Of a stretch of DNA of 64,000 nucleotides, positions 38,770 to 47,853 are shown piece by piece. Each line of letters opens with the position of its first letter. Position 1 is the stretch's first letter. The stretch lies in the NCBI GenBank assembly GCA_015067945.1, contig SVLM01000007.1, positions 19,778-83,777 on the forward strand. Direction: 5' to 3'. Under the pieces are notes generated by a model. The model did no database searches. It was not told where the DNA came from and saw only the letters and a list, made by a program, of their open reading frames with translations. The position numbers were made by a program, and so were the translations under genes. The stretch is from Oscillospiraceae bacterium (GTDB taxonomy: Bacteria > Bacillota > Clostridia > Oscillospirales > Oscillospiraceae).

Positions 38770-40749
38770 TTAAGGCAGATACTGGGCAAAGAACAGTTCG
38801 CTGCGATTGTTTGTATCAAAGAGGTTATTATACTGAATATACCGATACTTTCTCAGCCACTCCGCTTCTATGCCGGATGCCTCCTGATAGGGAACGAATT
38901 TTTTCAGACTTGGTGAATAGAAGCCGTGGGCATTCATGGCAGGAATCGCATTCTCCACATCGGACAGAAATTGGTAATACGGAGGCAAATCCATATCGGC
39001 AGCCTCGAACAGATACAACGGCAGGTAATTCAGGCTTGTACCGGATACTTCCTTCTCCTCGATATCGTAGTTCGCCCACACAAAGAACGGTACTTTATAC
39101 TGGAGCATCCGCTCATCCAATGTTTCAAAGGATCCGCCGTGGATCTGCTCATAAAGCTCATTTTCCACGCTGGGGAAATGATCGCCAAAGAACACCAAAA
39201 CCGTCTTTTCCTCGGATTTCTCCAATTCAGAGATCAAATATTCCAAAGCCTTGTCAGATTCATGCAGCACAGATAAATATTGCTCTGCCCGGGGATATTC
39301 TTCACCATAGCCTTCCAGCTTGATGGTTTGCTCGTAGTTCTCGCCAACATACTTATAGCCGCCATGGTTTTGCATGGTGATGCCAAAAATAAAGGCAGGC
39401 TCTTTAGAATCGCTTTCTGCCAGTTTGCCCAGCACATACTCATACATTTCCCGGTCGCTGATCCAGTTTCTCAGCATATTCTCTTTGGGATAGTCCTCCT
39501 CAAACGTGCTGAGGCCAAATCCCAGCCGGGGATACACATTGGGTCTGTTCCAGTTTTTCGCCAGGCAGGGATGGGTGGCCATGCAATCATAACCGTAGGA
39601 CTCCAAAAGCCAGGTCAGCGAGAAAGTATCTGTGCGAATATACTGCTGATACGGCACGCTGCCCATGGGCAATGTGCCCATGGAGACGCCGGTGAGAAAT
39701 TCAAATTCGGAGTTTGCTGTAGAGCCGCCGTAGGCCGATGCATAGGCATAGCCGCGAATCGTGTTTTCCGTGAGAGAATCGTAAAACGGCAGCACCGGCT
39801 GGTTGGTTTGCAGACCATCTCCAAGCACCCGAAAATCCACAAAGGACTCATTCATAATGACGATAATATTTGGTCTTTCCTCCGCCGGGTCAGCATCCTG
39901 CCGGTAAGGCTCCTCGATAGCCCCTATTTCATCCTTGGAATAGCCATCCGGTGCGGTAATGAACGCATCACGAATACTGGCGATATAGTTCACATAGAAG
40001 CCGTTCATCGTGCTTCCTGATGTATTGAAGCTGCATGTTTCTACCTTCCATGCACCCAAAACCACAATTACCAGCAGTGCGATGCCGGGGATCACACTCA
40101 GCCAGCGGAAGCGGCTGCGTTTACGGTCAAGGCTGTCACCAAACGAGAACTGACAAAGCAGCATCAGTGTCAAAACACCGGCTCCCAAAGCCATGCGGAA
40201 GGTGATCACCGGAGCATACTCCCCTACGACTTCCAACGCCGTTCCCAGTGCGTACAAATCGGAAAACAGCATATCCCGCCCCCGGAATTGCCATACATAG
40301 CAATTGATCACCGCAATAGCAAACAGAAGTAACGCCGTAATACTGACTGACAGTTTCCATCTTCCGATGCACGCAAAAAGCAGGCAAAACAGTGCAAAAA
40401 TAAAGGCAATATTCAGAACAATCAGCTTTTTCTCCATCAGCCAGATCGTAATGGTATCCAGTGCGGTCCAGCTCCATAAAAGCACACCGCAGGCCACCGC
40501 CAGACTCCAGCACGCGTTGAGAGCGTAATGCACCACCGACTTATGGGCAGTGATATCCACCGCTCCCACAAAGGCAAACAGCAAAAACATCGGAATTGCC
40601 AAAATGGCCGGATTGCTGATTTTTGGGGTGCCCTCAAGGAAGCTGTTGCGAAGAATCACCATTGCCATGGCGAAGATGCCGCCCAGCAGAAGGCTGATTC
40701 CGAATTTTACCGACTTGAGGGAGAATTTAAACGAAATATAGGATTTCAA
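38770..40749 (-). CDS. LtaS-family phosphoglycerol transferase / sulfatase-fold membrane enzyme
   Basis: 659 residues. About five N-terminal membrane helices (to about 215), then an extracytoplasmic alkaline-phosphatase-superfamily domain. Seen: NIIVIMNESFVDF (metal Glu), the catalytic Thr block YGGSTANSEFEFLTG, and VLVFFGDHFPSVE near 515 (metal Asp-His). Such enzymes move glycerol phosphate from phosphatidylglycerol to lipoteichoic acid or modify surface glycans. I choose TTG 40749, 7 bases after GGAGGG; a GTG at 40785 is in frame but has no ribosome site. Which polymer it makes is uncertain. Confidence 0.88.
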   Translation of the reverse strand: MKSYISFKFSLKSVKFGISLLLGGIFAMAMVILRNSFLEGTPKISNPAILAIPMFLLFAFVGAVDITAHKSVVHYALNACWSLAVACGVLLWSWTALDTITIWLMEKKLIVLNIAFIFALFCLLFACIGRWKLSVSITALLLFAIAVINCYVWQFRGRDMLFSDLYALGTALEVVGEYAPVITFRMALGAGVLTLMLLCQFSFGDSLDRKRSRFRWLSVIPGIALLVIVVLGAWKVETCSFNTSGSTMNGFYVNYIASIRDAFITAPDGYSKDEIGAIEEPYRQDADPAEERPNIIVIMNESFVDFRVLGDGLQTNQPVLPFYDSLTENTIRGYAYASAYGGSTANSEFEFLTGVSMGTLPMGSVPYQQYIRTDTFSLTWLLESYGYDCMATHPCLAKNWNRPNVYPRLGFGLSTFEEDYPKENMLRNWISDREMYEYVLGKLAESDSKEPAFIFGITMQNHGGYKYVGENYEQTIKLEGYGEEYPRAEQYLSVLHESDKALEYLISELEKSEEKTVLVFFGDHFPSVENELYEQIHGGSFETLDERMLQYKVPFFVWANYDIEEKEVSGTSLNYLPLYLFEAADMDLPPYYQFLSDVENAIPAMNAHGFYSPSLKKFVPYQEASGIEAEWLRKYRYIQYNNLFDTNNRSELFFAQYLP

Positions 40750-40898
40750 AGCATACCCTCCGAGATTGTTTGGTCTTCCCGCCACAAAAGAACCATCAGA
40801 TTTATTCTAATGTTAGCATAGTCTCTTCCATTTTACAACCTTTTTCCCCATATTCCCTGCCCAAACACCCCATCATCCGGAAAACAGTACATTTTATA

Positions 40899-40927
40899 TT
40901 GACGAAAATAGACCCAAATAGTAAAAT
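40899..40927 (+). promoter_or_regulatory. Promoter of the alkaline phosphatase gene
   Basis: TTGACG (40899-40904), a 17-bp spacer and TAAAAT (40922-40927). I did not find a clear PhoB box. Confidence 0.7.
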
Positions 40928-40963
40928 ATAAATAGGTTTTTATAACAGAAAGGAGACACTCCC

Positions 40964-42373
40964 ATGAGCAAGCACGCCCAAAAGTCAATTTGTAAAGCAC
41001 TCTCCTTATTAATCATCGCCGCACTGATTTTCATGTCCTTTGCGGCCTGTTCCCCCTCCGATTCCAAGCCCGCCTCCACTTCCACCCTGAACGGCATTTC
41101 CCTCGGGGACTTCTCTATCGTTTATGCCGACGAAAGCTACGGTTACAACGAGCGGGCAGCCCAGTACATCCAGTCCGAAATTGCCAGCCGCACCGGCCTG
41201 AATCTTGCTGTGCTGAAGGACAGCGATGCCACCTCCGGCACCTATGAGATCGTGGTGGGCGACACCTCCCGGGACATCTCCTCCCGCTTAGAGCCGGTGG
41301 CTGACAGTGTTCAGTTTAACATTCTGGCAGAGGATACCCAGATTGCAATGGAGGGCGAGTATTTCGTCATCGCCGCTGCGGCGTATTACTTTGTGAACAC
41401 CTACATTCCCGAAAACAACCACAATGCCGAGATTCCCAAGGAAGTTACCACCCATGAACCCATTGTGGAATCCCCGGATAACTACATCCTCATGATCGGC
41501 GACGGCATGGGCCCCAACCAAACCCTGCTGTTTGAGGCCATGACCAACAACCGGGAATTTGGCCACGGTGAAGACACCTTCTTCGGCTATTATCTGCCCT
41601 ACTCCGGCTTCCACAGGACCGGATCCTTGACCGGTGTGACCGACAGTGCCGCCGGCGGTACTGCCCTGGCCTGCGGCATCAAGACCATCAATTACTATGT
41701 GGGTCAGGACAAAGATCACAACCCCGTCCAGTCCATTACCGAGCTGGCAGGCTCTTTGGGCATGGCCACCGCAGTCATGTCCACCGAGGCCAATACCGGT
41801 GCAACCCCTGCCGCCTTCTCCGCCCACGCAGACGACAGAGAGCTTTCCTCCGACATCATCCCCAGCCAAGCTCAGCTGAAGCAGACATACGGCACCATCA
41901 TTGAGTGCGGCTATGACTATTACAACACCAATGGCGTAAAGAATATCTGCAAAAAAGTGACCAACACTCTCAACACCTTGAGCGAGGATTCCGACGGTTT
42001 CTTCATGATGTACGAGGAGGCCCATACCGATAAGCACAGCCACACAAACGACATCGCCAAGGCCTATGATGCCATGATCCGGTTCAACCGTGTGATCGCC
42101 GTGGTGATGGAATACGCCTTCTATCACCCCAACACCTTGGTCATCATCACCGCTGACCACGAAACCGGCGGCTTGACCGAACAGGACGGTAGCTTTGTAT
42201 ATACCTCCGAAGAGCACACCGGAGTGGATGTACCCGTATTCGCTTACGGCGTCGGCGGGGAGCTGTTCCACGGAAAGACCATTGAAAATGTTCAGATTCC
42301 CATGACCCTCGCCAGCTTTATGGGTGTTAACGATTTCGGTGACCAGACCACCTTCAAGCCTTTGGCGGAATAA
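40964..42373 (+). CDS. Alkaline phosphatase lipoprotein with extra N-terminal domain
   Basis: 469 residues. Lipoprotein signal (lipobox SFAAC, Cys about 29), an added domain of about 130 residues (FSIVYADESYGYNERAAQYI ... YEIVVGDTSRD; similar to domains that precede some glycoside hydrolases) and the phosphatase domain. The latter has LMIGDGMGPNQT near 176 (metal Asp), nucleophile Ser228 in TDSAAGGTALA, ITADHETGG near 397 (metal Asp-His) and EEHTGVDVP near 417 (metal His). Releases phosphate from organic phosphates outside the cell. SD AAAGGAGAC. Confidence 0.92.
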   Translation: MSKHAQKSICKALSLLIIAALIFMSFAACSPSDSKPASTSTLNGISLGDFSIVYADESYGYNERAAQYIQSEIASRTGLNLAVLKDSDATSGTYEIVVGDTSRDISSRLEPVADSVQFNILAEDTQIAMEGEYFVIAAAAYYFVNTYIPENNHNAEIPKEVTTHEPIVESPDNYILMIGDGMGPNQTLLFEAMTNNREFGHGEDTFFGYYLPYSGFHRTGSLTGVTDSAAGGTALACGIKTINYYVGQDKDHNPVQSITELAGSLGMATAVMSTEANTGATPAAFSAHADDRELSSDIIPSQAQLKQTYGTIIECGYDYYNTNGVKNICKKVTNTLNTLSEDSDGFFMMYEEAHTDKHSHTNDIAKAYDAMIRFNRVIAVVMEYAFYHPNTLVIITADHETGGLTEQDGSFVYTSEEHTGVDVPVFAYGVGGELFHGKTIENVQIPMTLASFMGVNDFGDQTTFKPLAE

Positions 42374-42400
42374 CGAAGCCAACAAGCAAAGATATAAACC

Positions 42401-42439
42401 AAGACCTCCGGCTTAAGGTTAAGCCGGAGGTCTTTTTTT
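42401..42439. terminator. Bidirectional terminator
   Basis: AAGACCTCCGGCTT/AAGCCGGAGGTCTT hairpin plus seven T, between the phosphatase and the convergent quinone-oxidoreductase operon. Confidence 0.9.
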
Positions 42440-42451
42440 ATCCTATAAAAA

Positions 42452-43432
42452 TCAGACAGTGAGAACTACCTTACCCACATTCTGGCCCTTGTACAGAATA
42501 TCATGGGCGGCCTCTGCCTCCTGTATGGGCAGGACCTTATAAATGGTGGGCTTGACCTCACCGGTGGCAACCTTGGGCCACACATCCCGAACCAGGCTGG
42601 CCAGGATCTGAGCCTTCATCTCCGGCGTACGGGAACGCAGGGTGCTGCCGATGATGCGGACATTACGGACATAAATGTTCTTCAAATCGATCTGGGTGAA
42701 CTGACCGGCCAATGCCGCGATCATGATCCAGCGGGCACCGTGAGTCAGATAGTGGATGCACTTGCCCATGATCTCACCGCCCAGGCAGTCAATGGCCACA
42801 TCCACACTGTGACCATTCTCCAGCTCTTCCTTCAGCACCATGGAAATATCTTCCTTGGTGGTAACCACCACTCTGTCAGCATTCAGATGGGTGATGGATG
42901 CGGCGATCTCCTCCGTCAGAACGGTGGTGATCACCCGGACGCCAAAGGCCTTAGCCATAGGAATGATCACGCTTGCCAAGCCGCTGGCACCTGCGTTCAT
43001 CAGCAGTGTGTTGCCGGGCTTGATGTTGCCCTCAATGAACAGATTCAGATAAGCTGTGGCAAAAGCCTCAGGAATTGCCGCAGCCTCCACCATGGAGCAG
43101 TTTTCAGGCACGGGCATCAGCATATCGTACTTCACATTGGCAAACTCCGCGTAACCGCCGCCACCGAGCAAAGCACAGACCTTGTCGCCAATTTTCCAAT
43201 TGGACTTCTTAGCAGCTTCTTCGCCCACTTCCACAATGGTACCGGCGATTTCCAGACCCATCCATTCCGGACAACCGGGAGGGGGCGGATAGTCACCTTC
43301 ACGCTGCATCAGGTCAGCACGGTTCAAAGCGGCTGCCTCGATCTTAACGAGGCAATCCTCCTTGCCACAAATGGGATTGGGAACATTGTCCCAACGCAAA
43401 GAACGGTCATCATTTACGAGAATCGCTTTCAT
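42452..43432 (-). CDS. Zinc-independent quinone oxidoreductase-like MDR protein
   Basis: 326 residues of the medium-chain dehydrogenase superfamily, PIG3/zeta-crystallin branch: ALNRADLMQREGDYPPPPG near 34, a Rossmann segment LLMNAGASGLASV near 147 and IYKVLPIQEAEAAHD near the C-terminus. No catalytic or structural zinc cysteines, as expected for NADPH quinone reductases. Last gene of a four-gene minus-strand operon; it overlaps the upstream gene by 4 bases. Confidence 0.9.
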   Translation of the reverse strand: MKAILVNDDRSLRWDNVPNPICGKEDCLVKIEAAALNRADLMQREGDYPPPPGCPEWMGLEIAGTIVEVGEEAAKKSNWKIGDKVCALLGGGGYAEFANVKYDMLMPVPENCSMVEAAAIPEAFATAYLNLFIEGNIKPGNTLLMNAGASGLASVIIPMAKAFGVRVITTVLTEEIAASITHLNADRVVVTTKEDISMVLKEELENGHSVDVAIDCLGGEIMGKCIHYLTHGARWIMIAALAGQFTQIDLKNIYVRNVRIIGSTLRSRTPEMKAQILASLVRDVWPKVATGEVKPTIYKVLPIQEAEAAHDILYKGQNVGKVVLTV

Positions 43433-44115
43433 ACACTCAATTCCTTTCTTGTTTTAAATAGAATTCCGGTTTGAATACCGGGATCATGAGATAACAGAAT
43501 TTGATACTGGGAAGTTCCATACTTCTCCAGGAACTCCAGAGATTTTTGGGGATCGTGGCTGACCCCCGTGGGAATGTGCCGGTGGATGCAAACCGGCAAA
43601 TAGCATTCATCGCCGCCAAACACCAGACACCCTTGCGGTGTGCTGAGCAGTGCAATGCTGGAACCCACGCTGTGTCCGCCGATTTTTAAGACCTTGACGC
43701 AATCGGCAACGATGCATTCCTCCGCAAAGGAAACCACGACAGTTTCCGGGTGGATGTAGGAGTGATCCTTGCGGTACTCCTCTTCCTGAATGTAGATCAC
43801 CGCATTCGGAAAATGGTGAACACCCTGAATATGATCATGGTGGGCGTGGGTTATGATCACATCTGTGATCTGCTCAGGCCGGATGCCGTAGCTGCAAAGT
43901 GCAGTGGCGGGAGATACATGGTCTGCCAATACAAATCCGGGCAGGTCATCACATCCGGCATCAATGAGTATTTTTCTATCCCCTATTTCGATCAGGTAAA
44001 GTAGAAATCCGATAGAATGTACGGTGTTGGGATCACCGCCGGACAGCACCATACTCTCCAACATCGTCGACCGGCCATAGCATATCCCATGGACAGTCAA
44101 TTTTTCACATTTCAC
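43429..44115 (-). CDS. Metallo-beta-lactamase-fold hydrolase (lactonase-like)
   Basis: 228 residues. Binuclear zinc motif ITHAHHDHIQGVHHF near 90 (HxHxDH), a further His in GGHSVGSS near 146, an Asp in VFGGDECYL near 165 and the last His in LLSHDPG. The sequence is of the AiiA/AttM lactonase-like branch. The start is GTG 44115, overlapping the upstream gene's end by 11 bases; longer frames run into that gene. In an operon of sugar-type dehydrogenases, opening a sugar lactone is a reasonable guess, but not shown. Confidence 0.82.
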   Translation of the reverse strand: MKCEKLTVHGICYGRSTMLESMVLSGGDPNTVHSIGFLLYLIEIGDRKILIDAGCDDLPGFVLADHVSPATALCSYGIRPEQITDVIITHAHHDHIQGVHHFPNAVIYIQEEEYRKDHSYIHPETVVVSFAEECIVADCVKVLKIGGHSVGSSIALLSTPQGCLVFGGDECYLPVCIHRHIPTGVSHDPQKSLEFLEKYGTSQYQILLSHDPGIQTGILFKTRKELSV

Positions 44116-45094
44116 AGCACTGCAATACCAGCTTGTACAAAGCAAGCTCATAGTCGTAGGTATAGGGATTTTCCTTTTCGCCCTTAACCATATAACCAAA
44201 GGTTTCCATCATACAGCCGTAGCGGGTAAATTTCTCGCTGCGGTAGGAAGTGATCTGGGTGCCGCTGGGGCCGGGGATGTACTCGGAGCAATCCGTAAAC
44301 TGTCCGCCCTCCGGGGGCCGGATCTCCAGGGGCTTGATCTCTACTGTACCCCTGCTGCCGCTGATCTCCAGCTGGCGGCGGTTAAATCCGCCATATTCCG
44401 TACAGCAGGCCTTGGCAACGGACACGCCGCCCTCATACTCCAGAACAAACATACTCAAGTCCTTGGATGTAACGCCTTCCACACCCGTGGATCGGGTATA
44501 GGAGGTAATCTTCTTCGGCATACCCTGCAGCTGCACGATCAGGTCGATCAGGTGGCAGGTCAGATAAAAGCTCATGCCACCGGGCAGAGTTTCCATCCAC
44601 TGCCGTTTTTCAGGCTTCAGATGGGTATTCATCTGGGCGTTGACCGAAAAAATTTCACCAAACTCCCCTGCCTTGGCCCGGGCAAGGATCTTACTGATAA
44701 TGGGGTTGTAGCGGTACATATAGCCCAGGTGAAGCACCAAGTCCTTACTGCGTACCAGCTCGATCAGTGCCTCAAAATCTGCCAGGTGGAAGCCACCGGG
44801 CTTGTCCATATGGATATGCTTGCCCGCCTGAGCCGCAAGGGTTGCATATTTGACCAGGTTCACTTCCTCGGTTTCGATCACCACTGCCTGAATGGTGGGA
44901 TCTCCCAGAATCTCCTCCAGCGACAGCTCCTTCGCACCGGCAAAGAATGGCAGGAAGTGATCAAAACGACCCCGTTCAGTCTCAGGGATGTGATATCCCG
45001 CCACCTCAAACATTTCCGGCAGCTCCTGCAGGGTTTGAAAGATATCGCAGTGATCGTGACCAATGCCGATTTGGGCAATTTTTACCTTGTTCAT
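44105..45094 (-). CDS. Gfo/Idh/MocA-family oxidoreductase
   Basis: 329 residues, N-terminal NAD(P) Rossmann fold (KVKIAQIGIGHDHCDIFQTL), the conserved HIHMDKPGGFHLADF near 92 (the EKP-like motif with catalytic Lys) and a C-terminal substrate domain. Catalyses oxidation or reduction of sugar or inositol-like compounds. ATG 45094 overlaps the upstream stop (ATGA); the TTG at 45109 is upstream in the previous gene. Confidence 0.9.
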   Translation of the reverse strand: MNKVKIAQIGIGHDHCDIFQTLQELPEMFEVAGYHIPETERGRFDHFLPFFAGAKELSLEEILGDPTIQAVVIETEEVNLVKYATLAAQAGKHIHMDKPGGFHLADFEALIELVRSKDLVLHLGYMYRYNPIISKILARAKAGEFGEIFSVNAQMNTHLKPEKRQWMETLPGGMSFYLTCHLIDLIVQLQGMPKKITSYTRSTGVEGVTSKDLSMFVLEYEGGVSVAKACCTEYGGFNRRQLEISGSRGTVEIKPLEIRPPEGGQFTDCSEYIPGPSGTQITSYRSEKFTRYGCMMETFGYMVKGEKENPYTYDYELALYKLVLQCCEM

Positions 45095-46110
45095 ACCAGC
45101 TTGCTCCAATCAAATTGTACCAGCGGGAAGGTCTTTTCCGTAGCCAGCCGGTGATAGACCTCCGGGGCATTTTTGGGTGCATGCACCTCCGCCACCATAG
45201 AGGTAAAATCCAGCCGGCCTGCCAGCACCAGCTTCTGCAGTGCCTTCATATCGTCCATCGTGGTCCACATGCCGGGATAAGACTCCATCTGGGGACGGGC
45301 GTTGGTGTGGGCACCGATCATGGTAATGCCGGGGGCATGGACTTTTCTGTAGTAATCGATGGTAAAATCCGAATTCCGGGTGCATCCCAGCAGGGCAACC
45401 CGGCCAAACTTTGCCATGCAATCCAGTACCGTATCCAAGGCCTTGCCGTTACCGGTGACCTCAATGGCAACATTAACACCGCCGCCGGTAATGGTCTTAA
45501 CCTTCTGTGCAAACTCAGGTTCAAAGGGATCCAGTGCATAGTCCGCACCCAGCAGCAATGCCTCCTCCCGCTTCTGGGGAACGGGATCCACCGCGATCAC
45601 CGGTGCCGCACCGGCAGCACGCAGGAGCTTCACCGCCATCATGCCCAGAATGCCCATGCCCATAACAATGGCACTTTCGCCGATTTCCAAACGGCACTTC
45701 CGAATGGCAGCCAGAGGGAAGGTGGCGATATGCCAGATGGCTGCCTCCTGGAAGGTGATGCCATCATCCAATTTACACAGGTTCTTTTCTTCCACTTCCA
45801 AATATTGGCTGTGTGTGGTGTGGAGCATGGCCACCCGATCCCCGGGCATGACAGCGGTCACGCCTTCGCCCACACTAAGTACGATGCCAGAGGTAGAATA
45901 GCCGCTTCTTCGGGGAAAAACGACCTCCTTTTGCACCTTCGACGGACTGACGTTGGGGTCGCCGGTGAGATTTGCCCGCTCAGTTCCGCTGCTGACAGTG
46001 GAAAATGCGGTCTGCACGATGACCTTTCCGGGAGCGGGGTGCATATCAAAGGCTTCCTCGATCAACTCTGCAGTGTTCACCCGGGTGAACACAATGGATT
46101 TTCTGCACAT
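45091..46110 (-). CDS. MDR-family zinc-type alcohol dehydrogenase-like protein
   Basis: 339 residues. GroES-like N-terminal domain with FSTVSSGTERANLTG near 37, where canonical ADHs have the zinc Cys, and GYSTSGIVLSVGEGV; Rossmann domain with AIVMGMGILGMMAVKLLRAAG near 155. The usual catalytic zinc Cys is replaced (SSGTE class), typical of dehydrogenases that sit beside Gfo/Idh/MocA genes in sugar operons. First gene of the operon 46110 to 42452. SD GGGAGG precedes the ATG. Confidence 0.88.
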   Translation of the reverse strand: MCRKSIVFTRVNTAELIEEAFDMHPAPGKVIVQTAFSTVSSGTERANLTGDPNVSPSKVQKEVVFPRRSGYSTSGIVLSVGEGVTAVMPGDRVAMLHTTHSQYLEVEEKNLCKLDDGITFQEAAIWHIATFPLAAIRKCRLEIGESAIVMGMGILGMMAVKLLRAAGAAPVIAVDPVPQKREEALLLGADYALDPFEPEFAQKVKTITGGGVNVAIEVTGNGKALDTVLDCMAKFGRVALLGCTRNSDFTIDYYRKVHAPGITMIGAHTNARPQMESYPGMWTTMDDMKALQKLVLAGRLDFTSMVAEVHAPKNAPEVYHRLATEKTFPLVQFDWSKLV

Positions 46111-46145
46111 GAAATCACGCCTCCCAAGCGTTTTAGTATATCTTC

Positions 46146-46185
46146 ATTATAGCAGGTTGACTGCCGGGATAAAATATGGTATTCT
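46146..46185. promoter_or_regulatory. Overlapping divergent promoters between the AraC gene and the dehydrogenase operon
   Basis: Plus strand (regulator): TTGACT (46157-46162), 17 bp, TATTCT (46180-46185). Minus strand (operon): weak TTTTAT (46169-46174), 17 bp, TATAAT (46146-46151). The two overlap by about 18 bp, so RNA polymerase cannot occupy both. A weak -35 on the operon side fits activator-dependent transcription. Confidence 0.65.
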
Positions 46186-46229
46186 CTAAATAGCAGGTAA
46201 ATTTCTCTACTTTTCAAAGGAATTTGGAC

Positions 46230-46982
46230 ATGAATAATACACAATTCTCGAATAGCTTTAAATTCCGGGTATACCGCTTTGAAAAATATCGGCACACAGA
46301 TATGCGAAGCGGTGCGGAATATCATTTCGTTGCCTGCCTGCGTAAGGGAAGATGCAGGATCGTCACAAAATCCCAAACACTGGATCTGCAGCCGGGGGAT
46401 GTGTTTTACATTCCCAAAAATTTACCCTACCAGTCCTACTGGCAGGGTGATCCGGCCATTGAATTTGCATCCTATGGTTTTCACTATTTCCCCAATGCAG
46501 AGGCACGGGTATACCCCTTGCAGAAAATTCAGGCAACGCCGGAAGATATGGAGCGAATTGACAGGGTGATCCAAAATGGTGAATACTGCAGTGGTGCAAT
46601 TTTTCGGTTTTATGAGCTGCTGAGCAGGTTGCTGCCGGGGATGACCTACATCGCCCAAAACAACCGGGAAGCCTTGCTGATCAAAGCGGAGCAGCGGCTG
46701 CGTGAGAACCCTCACATCAGCATGGGTGAGCTGGCCAAATTCTGCGGCATCAGCGAATCCGGGCTGTATATGGCTTTCAAACGTTCGGCAGACTGTACGC
46801 CCAACGAAATGCGGCAGCGCGTGCTGCTGGAACGGGCAACAGAGCTGCTGGAGCAAACAAATCTTTCCGTCGAGCAGATCAGCGATATGCTGCGGTTCAG
46901 CTCCTCGTCCTATTTCCGAAAAATACTCAAGCAGCATACGGGCCTGACCCCCACTCAGATCCGCAAAGGCTCCTCGATGTAA
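46230..46982 (+). CDS. AraC-family transcriptional regulator
   Basis: 250 residues. N-terminal cupin-like sensing domain (LDLQPGDVFYIPKNLPYQSYW near 50) and a C-terminal double helix-turn-helix (about 155-248: ISMGELAKFCGISESGLYMAFKRSADCTPNEMRQRV, then LSVEQISDMLRFSSSSYFRKILKQHTGLTPTQIRK). It reads from a promoter interleaved with that of the divergent dehydrogenase operon, so it is very likely its regulator, probably sensing a sugar-like ligand. ATG 46230 has AAAGGA 8 bases upstream. Confidence 0.92.
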   Translation: MNNTQFSNSFKFRVYRFEKYRHTDMRSGAEYHFVACLRKGRCRIVTKSQTLDLQPGDVFYIPKNLPYQSYWQGDPAIEFASYGFHYFPNAEARVYPLQKIQATPEDMERIDRVIQNGEYCSGAIFRFYELLSRLLPGMTYIAQNNREALLIKAEQRLRENPHISMGELAKFCGISESGLYMAFKRSADCTPNEMRQRVLLERATELLEQTNLSVEQISDMLRFSSSSYFRKILKQHTGLTPTQIRKGSSM

Positions 46983-47014
46983 CCAAGCGATTCCTATAAG
47001 CCATTTCGGTTACC

Positions 47015-47043
47015 TTGACAGCCCTAACAATGTATATTATACT
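47015..47043 (+). promoter_or_regulatory. Consensus SigA promoter
   Basis: TTGACA (47015-47020), a 17-bp spacer and TATACT (47038-47043), upstream of the membrane-protein gene at 47072. Confidence 0.8.
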
Positions 47044-47071
47044 GACTTTACCAAATTCAGGGGGTAAGCAT

Positions 47072-47800
47072 ATGCATAAAAAACTGTCTGCTTTCATTTT
47101 AGCTTTGCTTTTAATCTTTACTCTACCCATATCTGCCAGTGCCAACTCTGCAGAACCACCGGGTATGACGATCATCGTAGAGAATGCCCCGGATGATATC
47201 TCATTGACTTTGGAGCTGGTTGAGGAACCGGAGTATGCGGTCCGTATCCAACAAGCACAGAAGAGCTGGGAAGTCTATTTTCGTCTGTACTATTATTTCG
47301 CACCCGGTACGCTGGACGGTGCTGTTATCCGGGTGGAAAGCAGCGAAAAAAGCTTTACTTGTCCATTGCCGGACGGTGTGCATAGCGGATATAACAATTT
47401 GCTGACACTGGATTTTGAAACGCAAACGCTCACCGTCGGTCAGCGTTGGTGGCGGCAGCCATTACTGACGGCAGTGCGTGTCACCCTGACACTACTGACC
47501 GAGGGACTGATCTTCTTTGCCTTCGGCTTCCGAAGCAAGCGAAGCTGGATCGTATTCTTTGCCGTAAATCTGGTAACGCAAGGATGGCTCAATGGCATTA
47601 TAAACAGTTCCGCATTCAGCACCGGATACTGGCTTATTGGGTTATACCTTGCGGAATTTGTGATCTTCATCGCCGAAGCCATTACGTTCCCACTGGCCAC
47701 CAAGGAAAAGATGAAATGGCAGTGTCTGCTGTACGCTTTTGTGGCAAACGCTGCCAGTCTGATTGCCGGTCTGCTACTGATCCGGTACTTGCCTATTTGA
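47072..47800 (+). CDS. Membrane protein with extracytoplasmic domain, unknown function
   Basis: 242 residues. Signal peptide (FILALLLIFTLPISASA), an outside beta-rich domain (about 28-125, MTIIVENAPDDISLTLEL ...), then four membrane helices to the C-terminus. No known motif. ATG 47072 follows AGGGGGTAAGC. Single gene with own promoter and terminator. Confidence 0.75.
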   Translation: MHKKLSAFILALLLIFTLPISASANSAEPPGMTIIVENAPDDISLTLELVEEPEYAVRIQQAQKSWEVYFRLYYYFAPGTLDGAVIRVESSEKSFTCPLPDGVHSGYNNLLTLDFETQTLTVGQRWWRQPLLTAVRVTLTLLTEGLIFFAFGFRSKRSWIVFFAVNLVTQGWLNGIINSSAFSTGYWLIGLYLAEFVIFIAEAITFPLATKEKMKWQCLLYAFVANAASLIAGLLLIRYLPI

Positions 47801-47804
47801 ATAG

Positions 47805-47839
47805 AACTGCCCTCCGGCTTTATGCCGGAGGGCAGTTTT
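47805..47839. terminator. Terminator between convergent genes
   Basis: AACTGCCCTCCGGC/GCCGGAGGGCAGTT hairpin followed by TT. Confidence 0.85.
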
Positions 47840-47853
47840 GGGCTAGAATAATC

